In this document: positions 7,839 through 17,202 of the stretch, piece by piece
How positions within the stretch are numbered: the first letter of the stretch is position 1
How the letters are laid out: each line of letters starts with the position of its first letter
Assembly: GCA_018711005.1 (NCBI GenBank)
Contig: DVIT01000056.1
Span: 29,495-93,494, forward strand
Origin: Candidatus Scybalocola faecigallinarum
GTDB taxonomy: Bacteria; Bacillota; Clostridia; Lachnospirales; Lachnospiraceae
DNA: 64,000 nt
Direction of reading: 5' to 3'
Program-made: the position numbers and the translations under genes
Notes under the pieces: model-generated
The model's input: only the letters and a program-made list of their open reading frames with translations
Told to the model about the DNA's origin: nothing
Databases searched by the model: none

Positions 7839-8285
7839 TTATGCCATACGCTTTGTCAGAAGTTCATTGACCAGCTTGCCGTCTGCCTTGCCTTTAACCT
7901 TAGGCATCAGGGACTTCATAATACGGCCCTTGTCCTTTCCTGTGGGCGCTTCAATGCCAAGCTCAGCCAGAACACTGTCGATCAGCTGATCGATCTCGCC
8001 GGCATCCATCATTTTAGGAACAAATTCCTCATATACAGAAATGCGCAGCCGGCACTGCCGGATCATATCGGTCCGGTCTGCCGGAGTCGTATCCAGTGTT
8101 TCCTGGGTCTGCTTGATCTCCTTGCGGATCACCACATCCGATTCCTCATCGGTAAGATCTGCCCGCTTGTCAATGGTCGCATTTTTCAATGCAGAAAGAA
8201 GCATGGACAGAGCGTTTTTCCGCTCCTTATCGCCGCTTTTCATAGCTGCCACCATAGCAGCTCTTACAACATCAACCTTTGCCAT
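7839..8285 (-). CDS. GatB/YqeY domain protein
   Basis: A 148-residue protein matching the YqeY family over its whole length (MAKVDVVRAAMVAAMKSGDK, then RKEIKQTQETLD, and a C-terminal GKDKGRIMKSLMPKVKGKADG). The C-terminal part corresponds to the tRNA-binding tail domain of GatB, and the family is thought to act near tRNA-dependent amidation, though its role is unproven. I choose the ATG at 8285, with AAAGGA 10 bases upstream; an ATG three codons earlier is too close to that site. It is the last gene of a tight minus-strand run that begins with rarA. Confidence 0.88.
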   Translation of the reverse strand: MAKVDVVRAAMVAAMKSGDKERKNALSMLLSALKNATIDKRADLTDEESDVVIRKEIKQTQETLDTTPADRTDMIRQCRLRISVYEEFVPKMMDAGEIDQLIDSVLAELGIEAPTGKDKGRIMKSLMPKVKGKADGKLVNELLTKRMA

Positions 8286-8290
8286 CTCTA

Positions 8291-9637
8291 TCATATCCTT
8301 TCATCTTTGGGGCCTTCCAGCAATATGCTTTCTGCCTCTGTTTTTAACATTGCCGTAATTACCTTGCCGTCAGTCTCCGGCAGAGATACGCCTAAGATCC
8401 GGGCCAGTGTGGGGCCCTCGTCTACAAGGCACATGGATAAAATATCCGTATTTTCCATAATATCCGGCCCTTTTGCCATAAACACCGTCTGGTATCCGGG
8501 CTTTCCGGGAAGATAGCCGTGGGTGGCGTACATGGCCTCCGGGCCGGTAATGCCGTCCATATGCTCAACCGACAGGAAGGGGCCGTTTAAGCCGTCCTGG
8601 AAATAGTAGCCGTCCTTGGCCTCCACCATAAAGCTGCAGTGGGGGTCCGCTCCCATCGCAGCGGCATCCCGGCCTTCAATGATCTGCTCAACACCGCTGT
8701 CCGGGTCAGACATAAGCTCCTGTAAAAATTCCCGGACCGCATCCTTTAAATAGCCGAAGCCTTTGCGGATATAGACATAGGCGCTTCCATCACAGTGTTT
8801 GCAGTAAACCTGCCACTGCTGGAGCCGTCCGGCCCGGGCCGTCAGCCAGCCTTTTTGCAGGAACCAGTAATTTAACTGGATGGCCATGGCCGTGTCCTTT
8901 TGATAATGGTCCCCAAGAACGATCACATTCATCTGTTCCATAAGGCCGTTTTCCTCTAAAATATCCAGGATTCCTCCCAGCCGCCGGTCGTGACGCAGGA
9001 TCGCCTCCCGCACCTGGGGGGCATGGACGCCGTAAAGATGCCTTTGAGTATCCACATCTGTCAAATGGACAAGGGTAAGATCCGGCTGCTTCACAGCCAG
9101 CGTATACTTCACACACTCTGTCACAAAGTCATCCAGCGCCGGCTGGCGGATGCCCTGGCGGATATGTCCGAACTTTTGCTGGAGCACAGCCTGAAATGCA
9201 GCCGAGCCGTTGCGCAGGGATGTAAAGATCTGATTATCCCAGGGCCGGTTGGCAAAAATTTCCGGCATGTTCCAGTTGATCTTTGACCGGGCAGTCACCG
9301 GCCACAAAAATGCAGCCACCGTCCCTCCGGCCTTTATCACTTCATCATACAGCGTGGTTGTCTTTATATACTTTCTTTGCCAGAACCAGTCCGGGGATTC
9401 CCTCCGGAACTGGAATCGGGTATTATTAACAATGCCGTGTTTTCTCGGATAGCACCCGGTAACAATACTGGTATGTGCCGGATAGGTGAGACTTGGATAG
9501 ACAGAGGACACATTAAAGCACCTTGCCCCTCCAAGAAGGATCCTTCTGAAATTGGGAAGCGTCTCAAAAAAAGCAGCATCCTCTGCTCCCAGAGCATCCA
9601 GAGAGATCACCAGCATCTTATTTTTATTCATCGTCAT
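8291..9637 (-). CDS. Alkaline-phosphatase-fold phosphodiesterase (nucleotide pyrophosphatase family)
   Basis: A 448-residue protein of the type I phosphodiesterase / nucleotide pyrophosphatase family. Metal-site and nucleophile motifs are visible: SLDALGAED near the N-terminus, PSLTYPAHTSIVTG with the nucleophilic Thr, TDVDTQRH, VLGDHYQKD, and ATHGYLPG. There is no signal peptide, so it appears cytosolic. The natural substrate (nucleotide or phosphodiester) is not evident. The ATG at 9637 follows GAGGAA; a longer frame to 9658 lacks a better site. It ends 5 bases before the yqeY-like gene. Confidence 0.87.
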   Translation of the reverse strand: MTMNKNKMLVISLDALGAEDAAFFETLPNFRRILLGGARCFNVSSVYPSLTYPAHTSIVTGCYPRKHGIVNNTRFQFRRESPDWFWQRKYIKTTTLYDEVIKAGGTVAAFLWPVTARSKINWNMPEIFANRPWDNQIFTSLRNGSAAFQAVLQQKFGHIRQGIRQPALDDFVTECVKYTLAVKQPDLTLVHLTDVDTQRHLYGVHAPQVREAILRHDRRLGGILDILEENGLMEQMNVIVLGDHYQKDTAMAIQLNYWFLQKGWLTARAGRLQQWQVYCKHCDGSAYVYIRKGFGYLKDAVREFLQELMSDPDSGVEQIIEGRDAAAMGADPHCSFMVEAKDGYYFQDGLNGPFLSVEHMDGITGPEAMYATHGYLPGKPGYQTVFMAKGPDIMENTDILSMCLVDEGPTLARILGVSLPETDGKVITAMLKTEAESILLEGPKDERI

Positions 9638-9693
9638 GGACTTTCCTCTTTCTTTCATACGATCCTAAAATAATTGATTTTCCTGCAGAACAC

Positions 9694-10311
9694 TTACGCA
9701 AATACTTTTCCTTCTTCAATGATCCTGCACCGGGTTCCATCCGCCTGTACAATATTGACACCGCAGTTTTTCTGAAGCTTGCCCGCCCAGAAATCTTCCA
9801 GCGGCGACTTTTTCAGAACACGCATCAGGGCTTTGTTCATGGCTCCGTGGGCAACGATCAAAATACGCTCCTCATGGGTATACTTTAAAAACAGTTCATC
9901 TAAAAAGCTTTGGGCCCTTGCGCAGATCTCTTCCAAAGATTCTCCGCCCTCCGGCCGCTGATAGCGCTCCGGATGGGTAAAAAAGCATCCGTGTTCCGGA
10001 TCCGACTGCGGATCATTAATGTGAGACACCGCTTCCCCTTCCAAAACACCAAAGCACAGCTCTCTTAAGCGGTCATCCCGGCAAACCTCAAGCCCTGTGT
10101 AGCTGCTGGCCAGACAGGCCGTCTCATAGGCCCGATCCAGCGGGCTGGAATAAACCCCATCAAAATGCAGTCCTGCCGCTGCCCACGCTTTTCCTGTATC
10201 TATGGCCGCCTGCCGTCCCTCCGGGCTTAAAGGGATATTGGTACTTCCCTGGATCCGGCCCTGTGCATTCCAGGGGGTGCGGCCGTGACGCAAAATATAT
10301 AATTCAATCAT
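9694..10311 (-). CDS. Histidine phosphatase family protein (phosphoglycerate-mutase-like)
   Basis: A 205-residue branch-1 histidine phosphatase. The phosphate-accepting RHG motif is at residues 8-10 (LRHGRTPWNAQGRIQG). The second catalytic His is in LIVAHGAMNKAL, and the acid region is LRELCFGVLEGEA. Such proteins include cofactor-dependent phosphoglycerate mutases and broad phosphatases; the short length and the FGVLEG loop favour a phosphatase (GpmB/CobC-like). It sits between rarA and the phosphodiesterase gene, all minus strand with short gaps. Confidence 0.88.
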   Translation of the reverse strand: MIELYILRHGRTPWNAQGRIQGSTNIPLSPEGRQAAIDTGKAWAAAGLHFDGVYSSPLDRAYETACLASSYTGLEVCRDDRLRELCFGVLEGEAVSHINDPQSDPEHGCFFTHPERYQRPEGGESLEEICARAQSFLDELFLKYTHEERILIVAHGAMNKALMRVLKKSPLEDFWAGKLQKNCGVNIVQADGTRCRIIEEGKVFA

Positions 10312-10334
10312 CTGTTTCCTCCTCAGGCACGCCT

Positions 10335-11666
10335 TCAGTTCTTTTCATAAGGCGCCTTTATCTTTTGCAAATGTTCCTTCATCTGTTTTTCATAGCCAAG
10401 GTCACCGGCGTAAAAAAACTGTTCGCCCACAACAGCGTCCGGCAAATACTGCTGGTTGACATAATGATTCTCAAAATCATGAGCATACTGATAGCCCAGG
10501 CCGTGGCCCAGCTTTGCCGCCCCTTTATAGTGTGCATCCCTTAAATGGGACGGCACCGGAGCCGTCTCATGGGTACGGACATACTCCATCGCCTTATCAA
10601 TGGCACATATGGCTGAATTGCTCTTAGGCGCACAGGCCACATAAATGGCCGCCTGAGCCAGAACAATGCGCCCTTCCGGCATCCCAAGGCGCTCTACGGC
10701 CTGGGAAGCGTTCACTGCCACCACCAGCGCCTGAGGGTCGGCATTTCCCACATCCTCAGCGGCGCAGATCATGATCCTCCGGGCAATAAAGGCCGGCTCC
10801 TCCCCGGCATAAAGCATCCGGGCCAGATAATAAACCGCAGCGTCGGGATCCGACCCGCGCATACTTTTTATAAATGCAGAGATAGTATCATAATGATTAT
10901 CCCCGTCTCTGTCATATTTAATCACACGTTTCTGGATACACTCTGAAGCCACCGCCAGATCAATATGAATCTTGCCGTCGTCGCTTCTTTGGGTCGTTAA
11001 AACACCGATCTCCACAGCATTTAAAGCGGCCCTTGCATCTCCGTTAGCCACATCAGCCAGAAAATCCAAAGCCTCGTCTGTAATTTCGGCATTATAAGCG
11101 CCCATGCCCCGCTCCCGGTCATAGACGGCCCGCTTCAGCAAAATGCGGATCTCATCCCGGGACAATGGCCTCAGCTCAAAAATAATGGACCTGGATAAAA
11201 GGGCGCTGTTGACTTCAAAATACGGGTTTTCTGTAGTTGCGCCAATAAGGATCACTGTCCCGTCCTCCACAAAGGGAAGAAGGTAATCCTGCTGGCTTTT
11301 ATTAAATCGATGAATCTCGTCCACAAATAAAATGGTCTTTTTCCCATACATGCCAAGAGCGTTTTTCGCTTCCTCCACCACCTGCTCCATATCCTTTTTC
11401 CCGGCGCCGGTGGCGTTGATCTGCTTAAATATGGCGCTTGTAGTATTGGCGATCACTTTGGCAATGGTCGTCTTTCCGGTCCCTGGCGGGCCGTAAAAAA
11501 TTACAGAGCTGATCTTATCGGCCTTTATGGCCCGATATAACAGCTTATCTTTTCCAATAATATGCTGCTGCCCCACAATCTCATCTAAAGTCCGGGGCCG
11601 CAGGCGCGATGCCAGAGGCGCTTCCTTTTCCATAGAAGTTTCGCGCATATAGTCAAATAAATCCAT
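10335..11666 (-). CDS. rarA: Replication-associated recombination protein RarA (MgsA) AAA+ ATPase
   Basis: A 443-residue AAA+ protein related to clamp-loader subunits, acting at stalled forks. Early motifs are PLASRLRPRTLDEIVGQQHI, Walker A GPPGTGKTT (about residue 60), Walker B ILFVDEIHRF, and sensor 1 IGATTENP. The C-terminal half has the RarA tetramerisation region (DPDAAVYYLARML, then KGAAKLGHGLGYQYAHD). The length agrees with RarA. The ATG at 11666 follows GGAAG/AGG. It is the first gene of the minus-strand run that continues with the histidine phosphatase. Confidence 0.95.
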   Translation of the reverse strand: MDLFDYMRETSMEKEAPLASRLRPRTLDEIVGQQHIIGKDKLLYRAIKADKISSVIFYGPPGTGKTTIAKVIANTTSAIFKQINATGAGKKDMEQVVEEAKNALGMYGKKTILFVDEIHRFNKSQQDYLLPFVEDGTVILIGATTENPYFEVNSALLSRSIIFELRPLSRDEIRILLKRAVYDRERGMGAYNAEITDEALDFLADVANGDARAALNAVEIGVLTTQRSDDGKIHIDLAVASECIQKRVIKYDRDGDNHYDTISAFIKSMRGSDPDAAVYYLARMLYAGEEPAFIARRIMICAAEDVGNADPQALVVAVNASQAVERLGMPEGRIVLAQAAIYVACAPKSNSAICAIDKAMEYVRTHETAPVPSHLRDAHYKGAAKLGHGLGYQYAHDFENHYVNQQYLPDAVVGEQFFYAGDLGYEKQMKEHLQKIKAPYEKN

Positions 11667-11734
11667 ACCTAGTCACTTCCTGTCCTTTATAATAACATAT
11701 CCCGCACAGATTCTCAATGAAAAGCAGTTTTCAT

Positions 11735-11763
11735 TTGACACCCCCCGGGAAATTTATTATGAT
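11735..11763 (+). promoter_or_regulatory. pfkA promoter
   Basis: Consensus TTGACA (11735-11740), a 17-base spacer and TATGAT (11758-11763). The predicted leader is about 120 bases. It faces away from rarA. Confidence 0.75.
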
Positions 11764-11888
11764 AAATGTATAGCGTGATGCCTGGGCCAAAAGGCCGTGC
11801 TTTTTATGTCTGCATGAAACCCATGACCTTGCAGCCCGAACGTCGCAGTATGACAATATCAGATAAAAATACAGGGGAGGATATAAAA

Positions 11889-12863
11889 ATGTCAAAAATG
11901 AAAACCATCGGCGTACTTACAAGCGGAGGCGACGCTCCCGGCATGAATGCGGCGATCCGCGCCATTGTCCGCACAGCAATTAACAGCGGCATGAATGTAA
12001 AGGGCATCCAGAGAGGCTATGCCGGCCTTTTGGAAAATGAGATCATTGATATGGATACAAAGAGTGTTTCCGAGATCATGCGCCGGGGCGGCACCATCCT
12101 TTTTACTGCCCGCTGTAAAGAATTTGAAACCCCGGAAGGACAGGCAAAAGGCGCTCAGATCTTACGGGATCACGGCATTGAAGGACTTATCGTCATCGGC
12201 GGCGACGGTTCCTTTAAAGGCGCTCAGAAGCTGGCTGCTCTTGGCATTAACACCATCGGCATCCCGGGAACTATCGACCTGGACATTGCCTGCACAGATT
12301 ATACCATCGGCTTTGATACCGCAGTGAATACAGCGGTGGCTGCCATTGACAAGATCAAGGATACATCCATGTCCCATGAACGCTGCAGTATTGTCGAGGT
12401 TATGGGAAGAAATGCCGGCTATATTGCTCTGTGGTGCGAAATTGCCAACGGCGCAGACGGTATCCTGATCCCTGAAAAGGACGAGTTTTCCGAGCAGGAT
12501 CTTATTGATACGATCCTTTCCAACCGCCAGAAAGGCAAGACCCACCATGTGGTTATTAACGCTGAAGGTATCGGCCACTCCAACCGTCTGGCCAAGAGAA
12601 TTGAGGTTGCTACAGGTATTGAAACACGGGCCACTATCCTGGGACATATCCAAAGAGGCGGTATCCCCACAGCCAAAGACCGTGTTTATGCCTCCACCAT
12701 GGGCGCTTATGCCGTAGACCTGCTGAAGGAAGGCGCTACCAATCGTGTAATCGCCTATAAAGACGGCAAGTTTACTGATTTTGACATTGACGAGGCACTT
12801 GGTATGACCAAGGGTATTGACGAATATCAGTTCCTGATCAGCCGGTTGATGGTTATGTATTAA
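11889..12863 (+). CDS. pfkA: ATP-dependent 6-phosphofructokinase
   Basis: A 324-residue glycolytic enzyme that makes fructose 1,6-bisphosphate. Visible are IGVLTSGGDAPGMNAAIRA at the N-terminus, GGDGSFKGA (the ATP-type Gly), MGRNAGYIAL and HIQRGG. The catalytic loop reads PGTIDLDIACTD where most homologues read PGTIDNDIPGTD: both catalytic Asp are kept, but Asn is Leu and Pro-Gly is Ala-Cys. The ATG at 11889 has GGGGAGG upstream; the frame open from 11766 is leader. It has its own promoter and a terminator shared with hisC on the other strand. Confidence 0.95.
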   Translation: MSKMKTIGVLTSGGDAPGMNAAIRAIVRTAINSGMNVKGIQRGYAGLLENEIIDMDTKSVSEIMRRGGTILFTARCKEFETPEGQAKGAQILRDHGIEGLIVIGGDGSFKGAQKLAALGINTIGIPGTIDLDIACTDYTIGFDTAVNTAVAAIDKIKDTSMSHERCSIVEVMGRNAGYIALWCEIANGADGILIPEKDEFSEQDLIDTILSNRQKGKTHHVVINAEGIGHSNRLAKRIEVATGIETRATILGHIQRGGIPTAKDRVYASTMGAYAVDLLKEGATNRVIAYKDGKFTDFDIDEALGMTKGIDEYQFLISRLMVMY

Positions 12864-12882
12864 TCCCCGGGCCAAACATGAT

Positions 12883-12928
12883 AAAAACAGCCGGGAAAGC
12901 AGTTTAAAACGCTTTCCCGGCTGTTTTT
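12883..12928. terminator. Bidirectional terminator between pfkA and hisC
   Basis: An 18-base perfect stem including the flanking A and T runs (12883-12900 with 12911-12928) and a 10-base loop. It works for pfkA on the plus strand and hisC on the minus strand. Confidence 0.9.
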
Positions 12929-12946
12929 ATTTACGTCCGCCATCAC

Positions 12947-14002
12947 CTATGCGGTATATTTTTCTAAAAACTTTATGAGAACATCCATCTGTTCATCGGT
13001 GCCCACGGTAATCCTGAGATACTGGTCAATCCTGGGCTGGTTAAAGTAGCGCACGAAAATATTTTCCCGGCGCAGCGCTTCAAACAGAGCTTTCCCGTCA
13101 TACCTGGGATGCCTTGCAAAAATAAAGTTGGCCTGGGAATCCGGGAACTCAAAGCCAAGAGCCGCCAGACGTTTCTTGGTCCGCTCACGAGTTGCCTTGA
13201 TCCGGTCCACGCAGTCATAAAAATAATCCTTATCCTTTACCGCTTCCGCGCCCATGAGCAGTGAAGGAAGGTTCATGGTATAGGAATTAATGGAATATTT
13301 TACATCGTTCATGGCCTGGATCAGTTCCGGGCAGCCAATAGCGTAACCGATACGGATACCGGCCATGGAACGGGACTTGGAAAAGGTCTGTACCACTAAA
13401 AGGTTGTCATATTTATGGATCAGCTCCAGGGCTGATTTGCCGGCAAAATCAATATACGCCTCATCCACAATAACGACTACATCCCGGTTGTGTTTTAAAA
13501 TATCTTCCACCGTATCCAAAGATTCGTAGATGGCTGTAGGCGCGTTAGGATTGGGAAATACGATCCCCCCGTTATCCTTATAATAATCCTCAGGGCGGAT
13601 CCTGAAGTCCTCGTCTAAGGGACAAGTCTCATAAGGGATGCGGTAGATTCCCGCCCATACCGGATAGAAGGAATAGGTAATATCCGGAAACAGCACAGGT
13701 TTTTCCGAATTGAAAAATGTAAGGAACGCCACGGAAAGCACATCGTCAGATCCCACGCCTACAAAGACCTGGTTTTTATCCACATGGTAGAAATCGGCCA
13801 GAGCATCCACAAGCACACCTGCTGCCGGATCCGGATAAAGACGCAAAAGGTCTGTATCCATGGCATTTTTCACCTTTTCCACGCCCGGAGCCGGAGGATA
13901 AGGATTTTCATTGGTATTCAGCTTGATCAAATCGGCAGCCTGAGGCTGTTCTCCCGGCGTATAGGGGATCGTGCGGCGGACTTTATCTTCCCAAAGTTTC
14001 AT
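12947..14002 (-). CDS. hisC: Histidinol-phosphate aminotransferase
   Basis: A 351-residue class I/II PLP aminotransferase converting imidazole acetol phosphate and glutamate to histidinol phosphate. Motifs: LNTNENPYPP near the N-terminus (the HisC phosphate-binding entry), VFPNPNAPTA, VVDEAYIDF, and TFSKSRSMAGIRIGY with the PLP lysine. The start overlaps the stop of the upstream aminotransferase by four bases (ATGA), so the two are translationally coupled. No other his genes are nearby, and HisC-like enzymes can also transaminate aromatic amino acids. Confidence 0.9.
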   Translation of the reverse strand: MKLWEDKVRRTIPYTPGEQPQAADLIKLNTNENPYPPAPGVEKVKNAMDTDLLRLYPDPAAGVLVDALADFYHVDKNQVFVGVGSDDVLSVAFLTFFNSEKPVLFPDITYSFYPVWAGIYRIPYETCPLDEDFRIRPEDYYKDNGGIVFPNPNAPTAIYESLDTVEDILKHNRDVVVIVDEAYIDFAGKSALELIHKYDNLLVVQTFSKSRSMAGIRIGYAIGCPELIQAMNDVKYSINSYTMNLPSLLMGAEAVKDKDYFYDCVDRIKATRERTKKRLAALGFEFPDSQANFIFARHPRYDGKALFEALRRENIFVRYFNQPRIDQYLRITVGTDEQMDVLIKFLEKYTA

Positions 14003-15207
14003 AAGCTGTACTCCCCTTTCATACCGTAGCTTTTCGCCAGGGCGGAAAATGCCGGCAGAGATCTGCGGATCATATCATTGGATACGCAATATGCCAGACG
14101 TACATAGCCGGGACACCCAAAGGTGGTGGCAGATACAAGGATCAGGTTATGCTTTTTAGCCTCTTTCACAAATTGGGACTCGTCAGGTACAGGGGACTTC
14201 ATAAACAGATAAAAGGCCCCCTGGGGCTTAACACACTCAAATCCCATTTCTGTCAAACTGTTATATAAAAGCAAACGGTTTTCATTATAGGCTTTAACAT
14301 CCGTCTTCTCATAAAGGCACTCTTTAGCCACAAGCTGGAACAGAGACGGCGCATTAATAAATCCAAGACACCGGTTAGCCACTACAAGGGCCGGCTGCAT
14401 CTCATCGTAAGCGTCGATCTGCTTAGGGATCGCCAGGTAACCGATACGTTCTCCCGGCAATGACAGGGACTTACTGAAGGAATAGCATACAAGGCAGTTT
14501 TTAACGTGCTTTGTCATAAAAGGCACTGTCACCCCGTCATAAACCAGCTCCCGGTAAGGCTCGTCGGAGATCACGTAAATAGGATGGCCAATGCGGGCCT
14601 CGGCGGCTTCCAGGATGCTTTGGAGACGGTCCAGTGTCTGGGCCGAATAAACAGCACCGGAAGGATTGTTGGGATTATTAATGATCACAGCTTTCGTCTT
14701 TTCATTAATGTAATCATCCAGCACATCCAGGTTCAGCTGGAAATCCTTTGTGTCCGCAGGAACCACCACGGTCTCTCCGCCGAAATTGGAAATATAGCTG
14801 CGGTACTCCCCAAAAAACGGAGCAAAACAGATCACTTCGTCCTTATAATTTAACAGGGTTCTTAAAATACAGTTTAATGCTCCTGCAGCGCCGGCAGTCA
14901 TAATAATGCTTTCCCGCACAAAATCCGTGCCGAACCGGTCGTTTAAGGACTGAGCCACAGCGTCCCGCACTTCTTCATAGCCGGAATTGTTCATATACCC
15001 GTGGATAAAATTGTCATCCCGTGTCTCTAAAATATCGTAGATGGCTTTCTTGACTGCCTTTGGCGGCGCAACGCTGGGATTGCCCAGACTGTAATCATAA
15101 ACATTTTCTTTCCCCACCACTGCGGCCAGTTCTACGCCTTCCTCAAACAGTCTCCGGATCACAGAACTGTTGGCCACAAGATTTTCCATGTTCTTTGAAA
15201 TTACCAT
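13999..15207 (-). CDS. PLP-dependent aminotransferase (aspartate-aminotransferase-like)
   Basis: A 402-residue fold-type I aminotransferase. Visible are YSLGNPSVAPP, NNPNNPSGAVY, VISDEPYRELVYDG, and the PLP-lysine motif YSFSKSLSLPGERIGY. A good ribosome site GGAGGAG lies before the ATG at 15207. It begins 3 bases after the prfA stop and overlaps hisC at its end, so it belongs to the yqhQ-prmC-prfA-aminotransferase-hisC run. The amino-acid specificity is not evident; aspartate or aromatic amino acids are likely. Confidence 0.88.
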   Translation of the reverse strand: MVISKNMENLVANSSVIRRLFEEGVELAAVVGKENVYDYSLGNPSVAPPKAVKKAIYDILETRDDNFIHGYMNNSGYEEVRDAVAQSLNDRFGTDFVRESIIMTAGAAGALNCILRTLLNYKDEVICFAPFFGEYRSYISNFGGETVVVPADTKDFQLNLDVLDDYINEKTKAVIINNPNNPSGAVYSAQTLDRLQSILEAAEARIGHPIYVISDEPYRELVYDGVTVPFMTKHVKNCLVCYSFSKSLSLPGERIGYLAIPKQIDAYDEMQPALVVANRCLGFINAPSLFQLVAKECLYEKTDVKAYNENRLLLYNSLTEMGFECVKPQGAFYLFMKSPVPDESQFVKEAKKHNLILVSATTFGCPGYVRLAYCVSNDMIRRSLPAFSALAKSYGMKGEYSL

Positions 15208-15210
15208 GGC

Positions 15211-16281
15211 TTACTCCTCCATATTGCTTAATCTGGCAGCCTGATCAGCAGCGATCAGGCTGTCGATAATCTCATCCAGATCTCCGTTAAGGATCTCGCC
15301 CAGCCGGTGGCTCGTCAGCTTGATCCTGTGGTCCGTACACCGTCCCTGAGGGAAATTGTAGGTACGGATCTTTTCGGAGCGGTCTCCCGTACCCACCTGG
15401 TTTTTACGCAGAGAAGCTTCCTCTTTGCGCTTTTTCTCCAGTTCCAGATCATACAGTCGGGAGCGGAGCACTTTCAGACCCTTTTCCTTATTTTTAAGCT
15501 GAGACTTTTCATCCTGGCAGGAAATAACGATCCCTGTAGGGATATGGGTAATGCGCACCGCCGAATCGGTAGTATTTACGCACTGCCCGCCATTTCCCGA
15601 CGCACGGAACACATCAATACGCACATCGTTCATATCCAGCTCCACATCAACGTCCTCAGCTTCCGGCATGATGGCCACTGTAACTGTGGATGTATGGATA
15701 CGTCCGCCGGACTCTGTCTCCGGCACACGCTGTACCCGGTGAACGCCGCTTTCAAACTTCAGCCGTGAATAAGCGCCGTTTCCGGTAATCATAAAAATAA
15801 CTTCCTTAAATCCGCCCAGACCGCTTTCATTAACACTCATCAGCTCCACCTTCCAGCGGCGGGACTCTGCATATTTGGAATACATACGGAACAGCTCCGC
15901 GGCAAACAGGGCAGCCTCGTCGCCGCCGGCGCCGGCCCGGATCTCCACGATAACATTTTTCTCATCCATAGGATCTTTGGGAAGGAGAAGGATCTTTAAT
16001 TCTTCTTCGATCTCGCCAATACGGCTGCGGCACTCTGACAGTTCTTCCTTCAGAAGCTCCCGCATTTCCTCGTCACTCTCTCCCTCCAGCATTTCTATGC
16101 TGTCCTCAATACTCTGCTTTGTCTTTTTATATTCTGTATATTTTTCTGCAATGGGATGAAGATCTGCCTGTTCCTTCATAAGCTTTCGGAACCGGGACTG
16201 ATCAGTCACCACATCCGGATCATTAAGTTCCTCCATCACCTGCTGATAACGGATAAGAATATCGTCCAGTTTATCAAACAT
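15211..16281 (-). CDS. prfA: Peptide chain release factor 1
   Basis: A 356-residue release factor that reads UAA and UAG stops. The GGQ catalytic motif is in [20 protein letters not shown], and the stop-codon tripeptide is PET in [15 protein letters not shown] (PxT class, typical of RF1). The length is normal. The ATG at 16281 follows GGAGG. It is directly downstream of prmC, which methylates the GGQ glutamine. Confidence 0.96.
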   Translation of the reverse strand: MFDKLDDILIRYQQVMEELNDPDVVTDQSRFRKLMKEQADLHPIAEKYTEYKKTKQSIEDSIEMLEGESDEEMRELLKEELSECRSRIGEIEEELKILLLPKDPMDEKNVIVEIRAGAGGDEAALFAAELFRMYSKYAESRRWKVELMSVNESGLGGFKEVIFMITGNGAYSRLKFESGVHRVQRVPETESGGRIHTSTVTVAIMPEAEDVDVELDMNDVRIDVFRASGNGGQCVNTTDSAVRITHIPTGIVISCQDEKSQLKNKEKGLKVLRSRLYDLELEKKRKEEASLRKNQVGTGDRSEKIRTYNFPQGRCTDHRIKLTSHRLGEILNGDLDEIIDSLIAADQAARLSNMEE

Positions 16282-16317
16282 TCTATGCCTCCATCTTCTT
16301 TTAATCCCAGCTGACCT

Positions 16318-17202
16318 TTATTCCATCCAGCTGGCATAGACAACCCGGTCCAGACCTGCCAGGTCCTTTTTTACATGGATCCGGTCAAATCCCCGGTCCT
16401 TAAGGAGCCGGCTCACTGCCTCCGCCTGATCCCATCCAATTTCAAAAAAGAGCATTCCCCCGGCGCTTAAATGCTCCGGAGCATCCCGGACGATCCTGCG
16501 GTAAAAGGCCAGGCCATCGCCGCTTCCGTCCAGAGCCATCACAGGCTCATAGCTTTTTACCTCCGGCATCAGCGTCCGGATCTGTTCCGATGGGATATAA
16601 GGGGGATTTGATACAATAATATCATACTTATCAGAAATATTTTCAAAAAGATCGCTTTGGATCCACCGGATCCGTGGCTGGCTCGCACCAAAGGACGGGC
16701 GCTGTACCTGTTTGCGGATCCGCAGTTCATTTTCCCGGGCCACACAAAGGGCCTGGTCTGACAGATCCGCACCGTGGCCCACAGCCCATGGCTTCATGGC
16801 CATAAGCGACAAAAGGATGCATCCGGAGCCGGTACACATATCCAGCACGGATCCGGAGCTTTTCCCGGACATATGCTCAAGGACACACTCCACCAAAACC
16901 TCTGTATCCTGGCGTGGGATCAGCACATGCTCATTCACCTTAAAGGAAAAGCCCATAAACTCCTGTTCCCCTGTAATATGCTGCAGGGGGATGTGCCGGG
17001 CTCTGCGCCGGATACAATCTCTGTACGTTTCCGCCAAAACCTCCCCGGCCTTGGCATCCGGCCGGATCAGATAATCCACCCGACGCAAATGGAACACATG
17101 GGATAACAGCAGCCATGCGTCCACACGGGCATCAGGGATCTCCTGCTGCTCAAGGCATTGGCAGCCTTCCTCAAGAAGCTGTTTTAACGTCACTTTGCTC
17201 AC
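16318..17202 (-). CDS. prmC: Release factor glutamine N5-methyltransferase
   Basis: A 294-residue SAM-dependent methyltransferase of the HemK/PrmC family. Motifs: VLDMCTGSGCILLSL (SAM binding) and IVSNPPYIPS (the NPPY motif that holds the target glutamine). The N-terminal helical domain includes DARVDAWLLLSHVF. I choose the GTG at 17202, with AGGAGG 12 bases upstream; this start lies inside the end of yqhQ, and a longer frame to 17259 would overlap it further. The order yqhQ-prmC-prfA is typical of Clostridia. Confidence 0.93.
   Translation of the reverse strand: MSKVTLKQLLEEGCQCLEQQEIPDARVDAWLLLSHVFHLRRVDYLIRPDAKAGEVLAETYRDCIRRRARHIPLQHITGEQEFMGFSFKVNEHVLIPRQDTEVLVECVLEHMSGKSSGSVLDMCTGSGCILLSLMAMKPWAVGHGADLSDQALCVARENELRIRKQVQRPSFGASQPRIRWIQSDLFENISDKYDIIVSNPPYIPSEQIRTLMPEVKSYEPVMALDGSGDGLAFYRRIVRDAPEHLSAGGMLFFEIGWDQAEAVSRLLKDRGFDRIHVKKDLAGLDRVVYASWME

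Noticed and set aside
12162..12875. A 237-codon open frame antisense to pfkA
   Set aside because: pfkA is certain on the plus strand; the antisense frame has no start signal and no recognisable domain.
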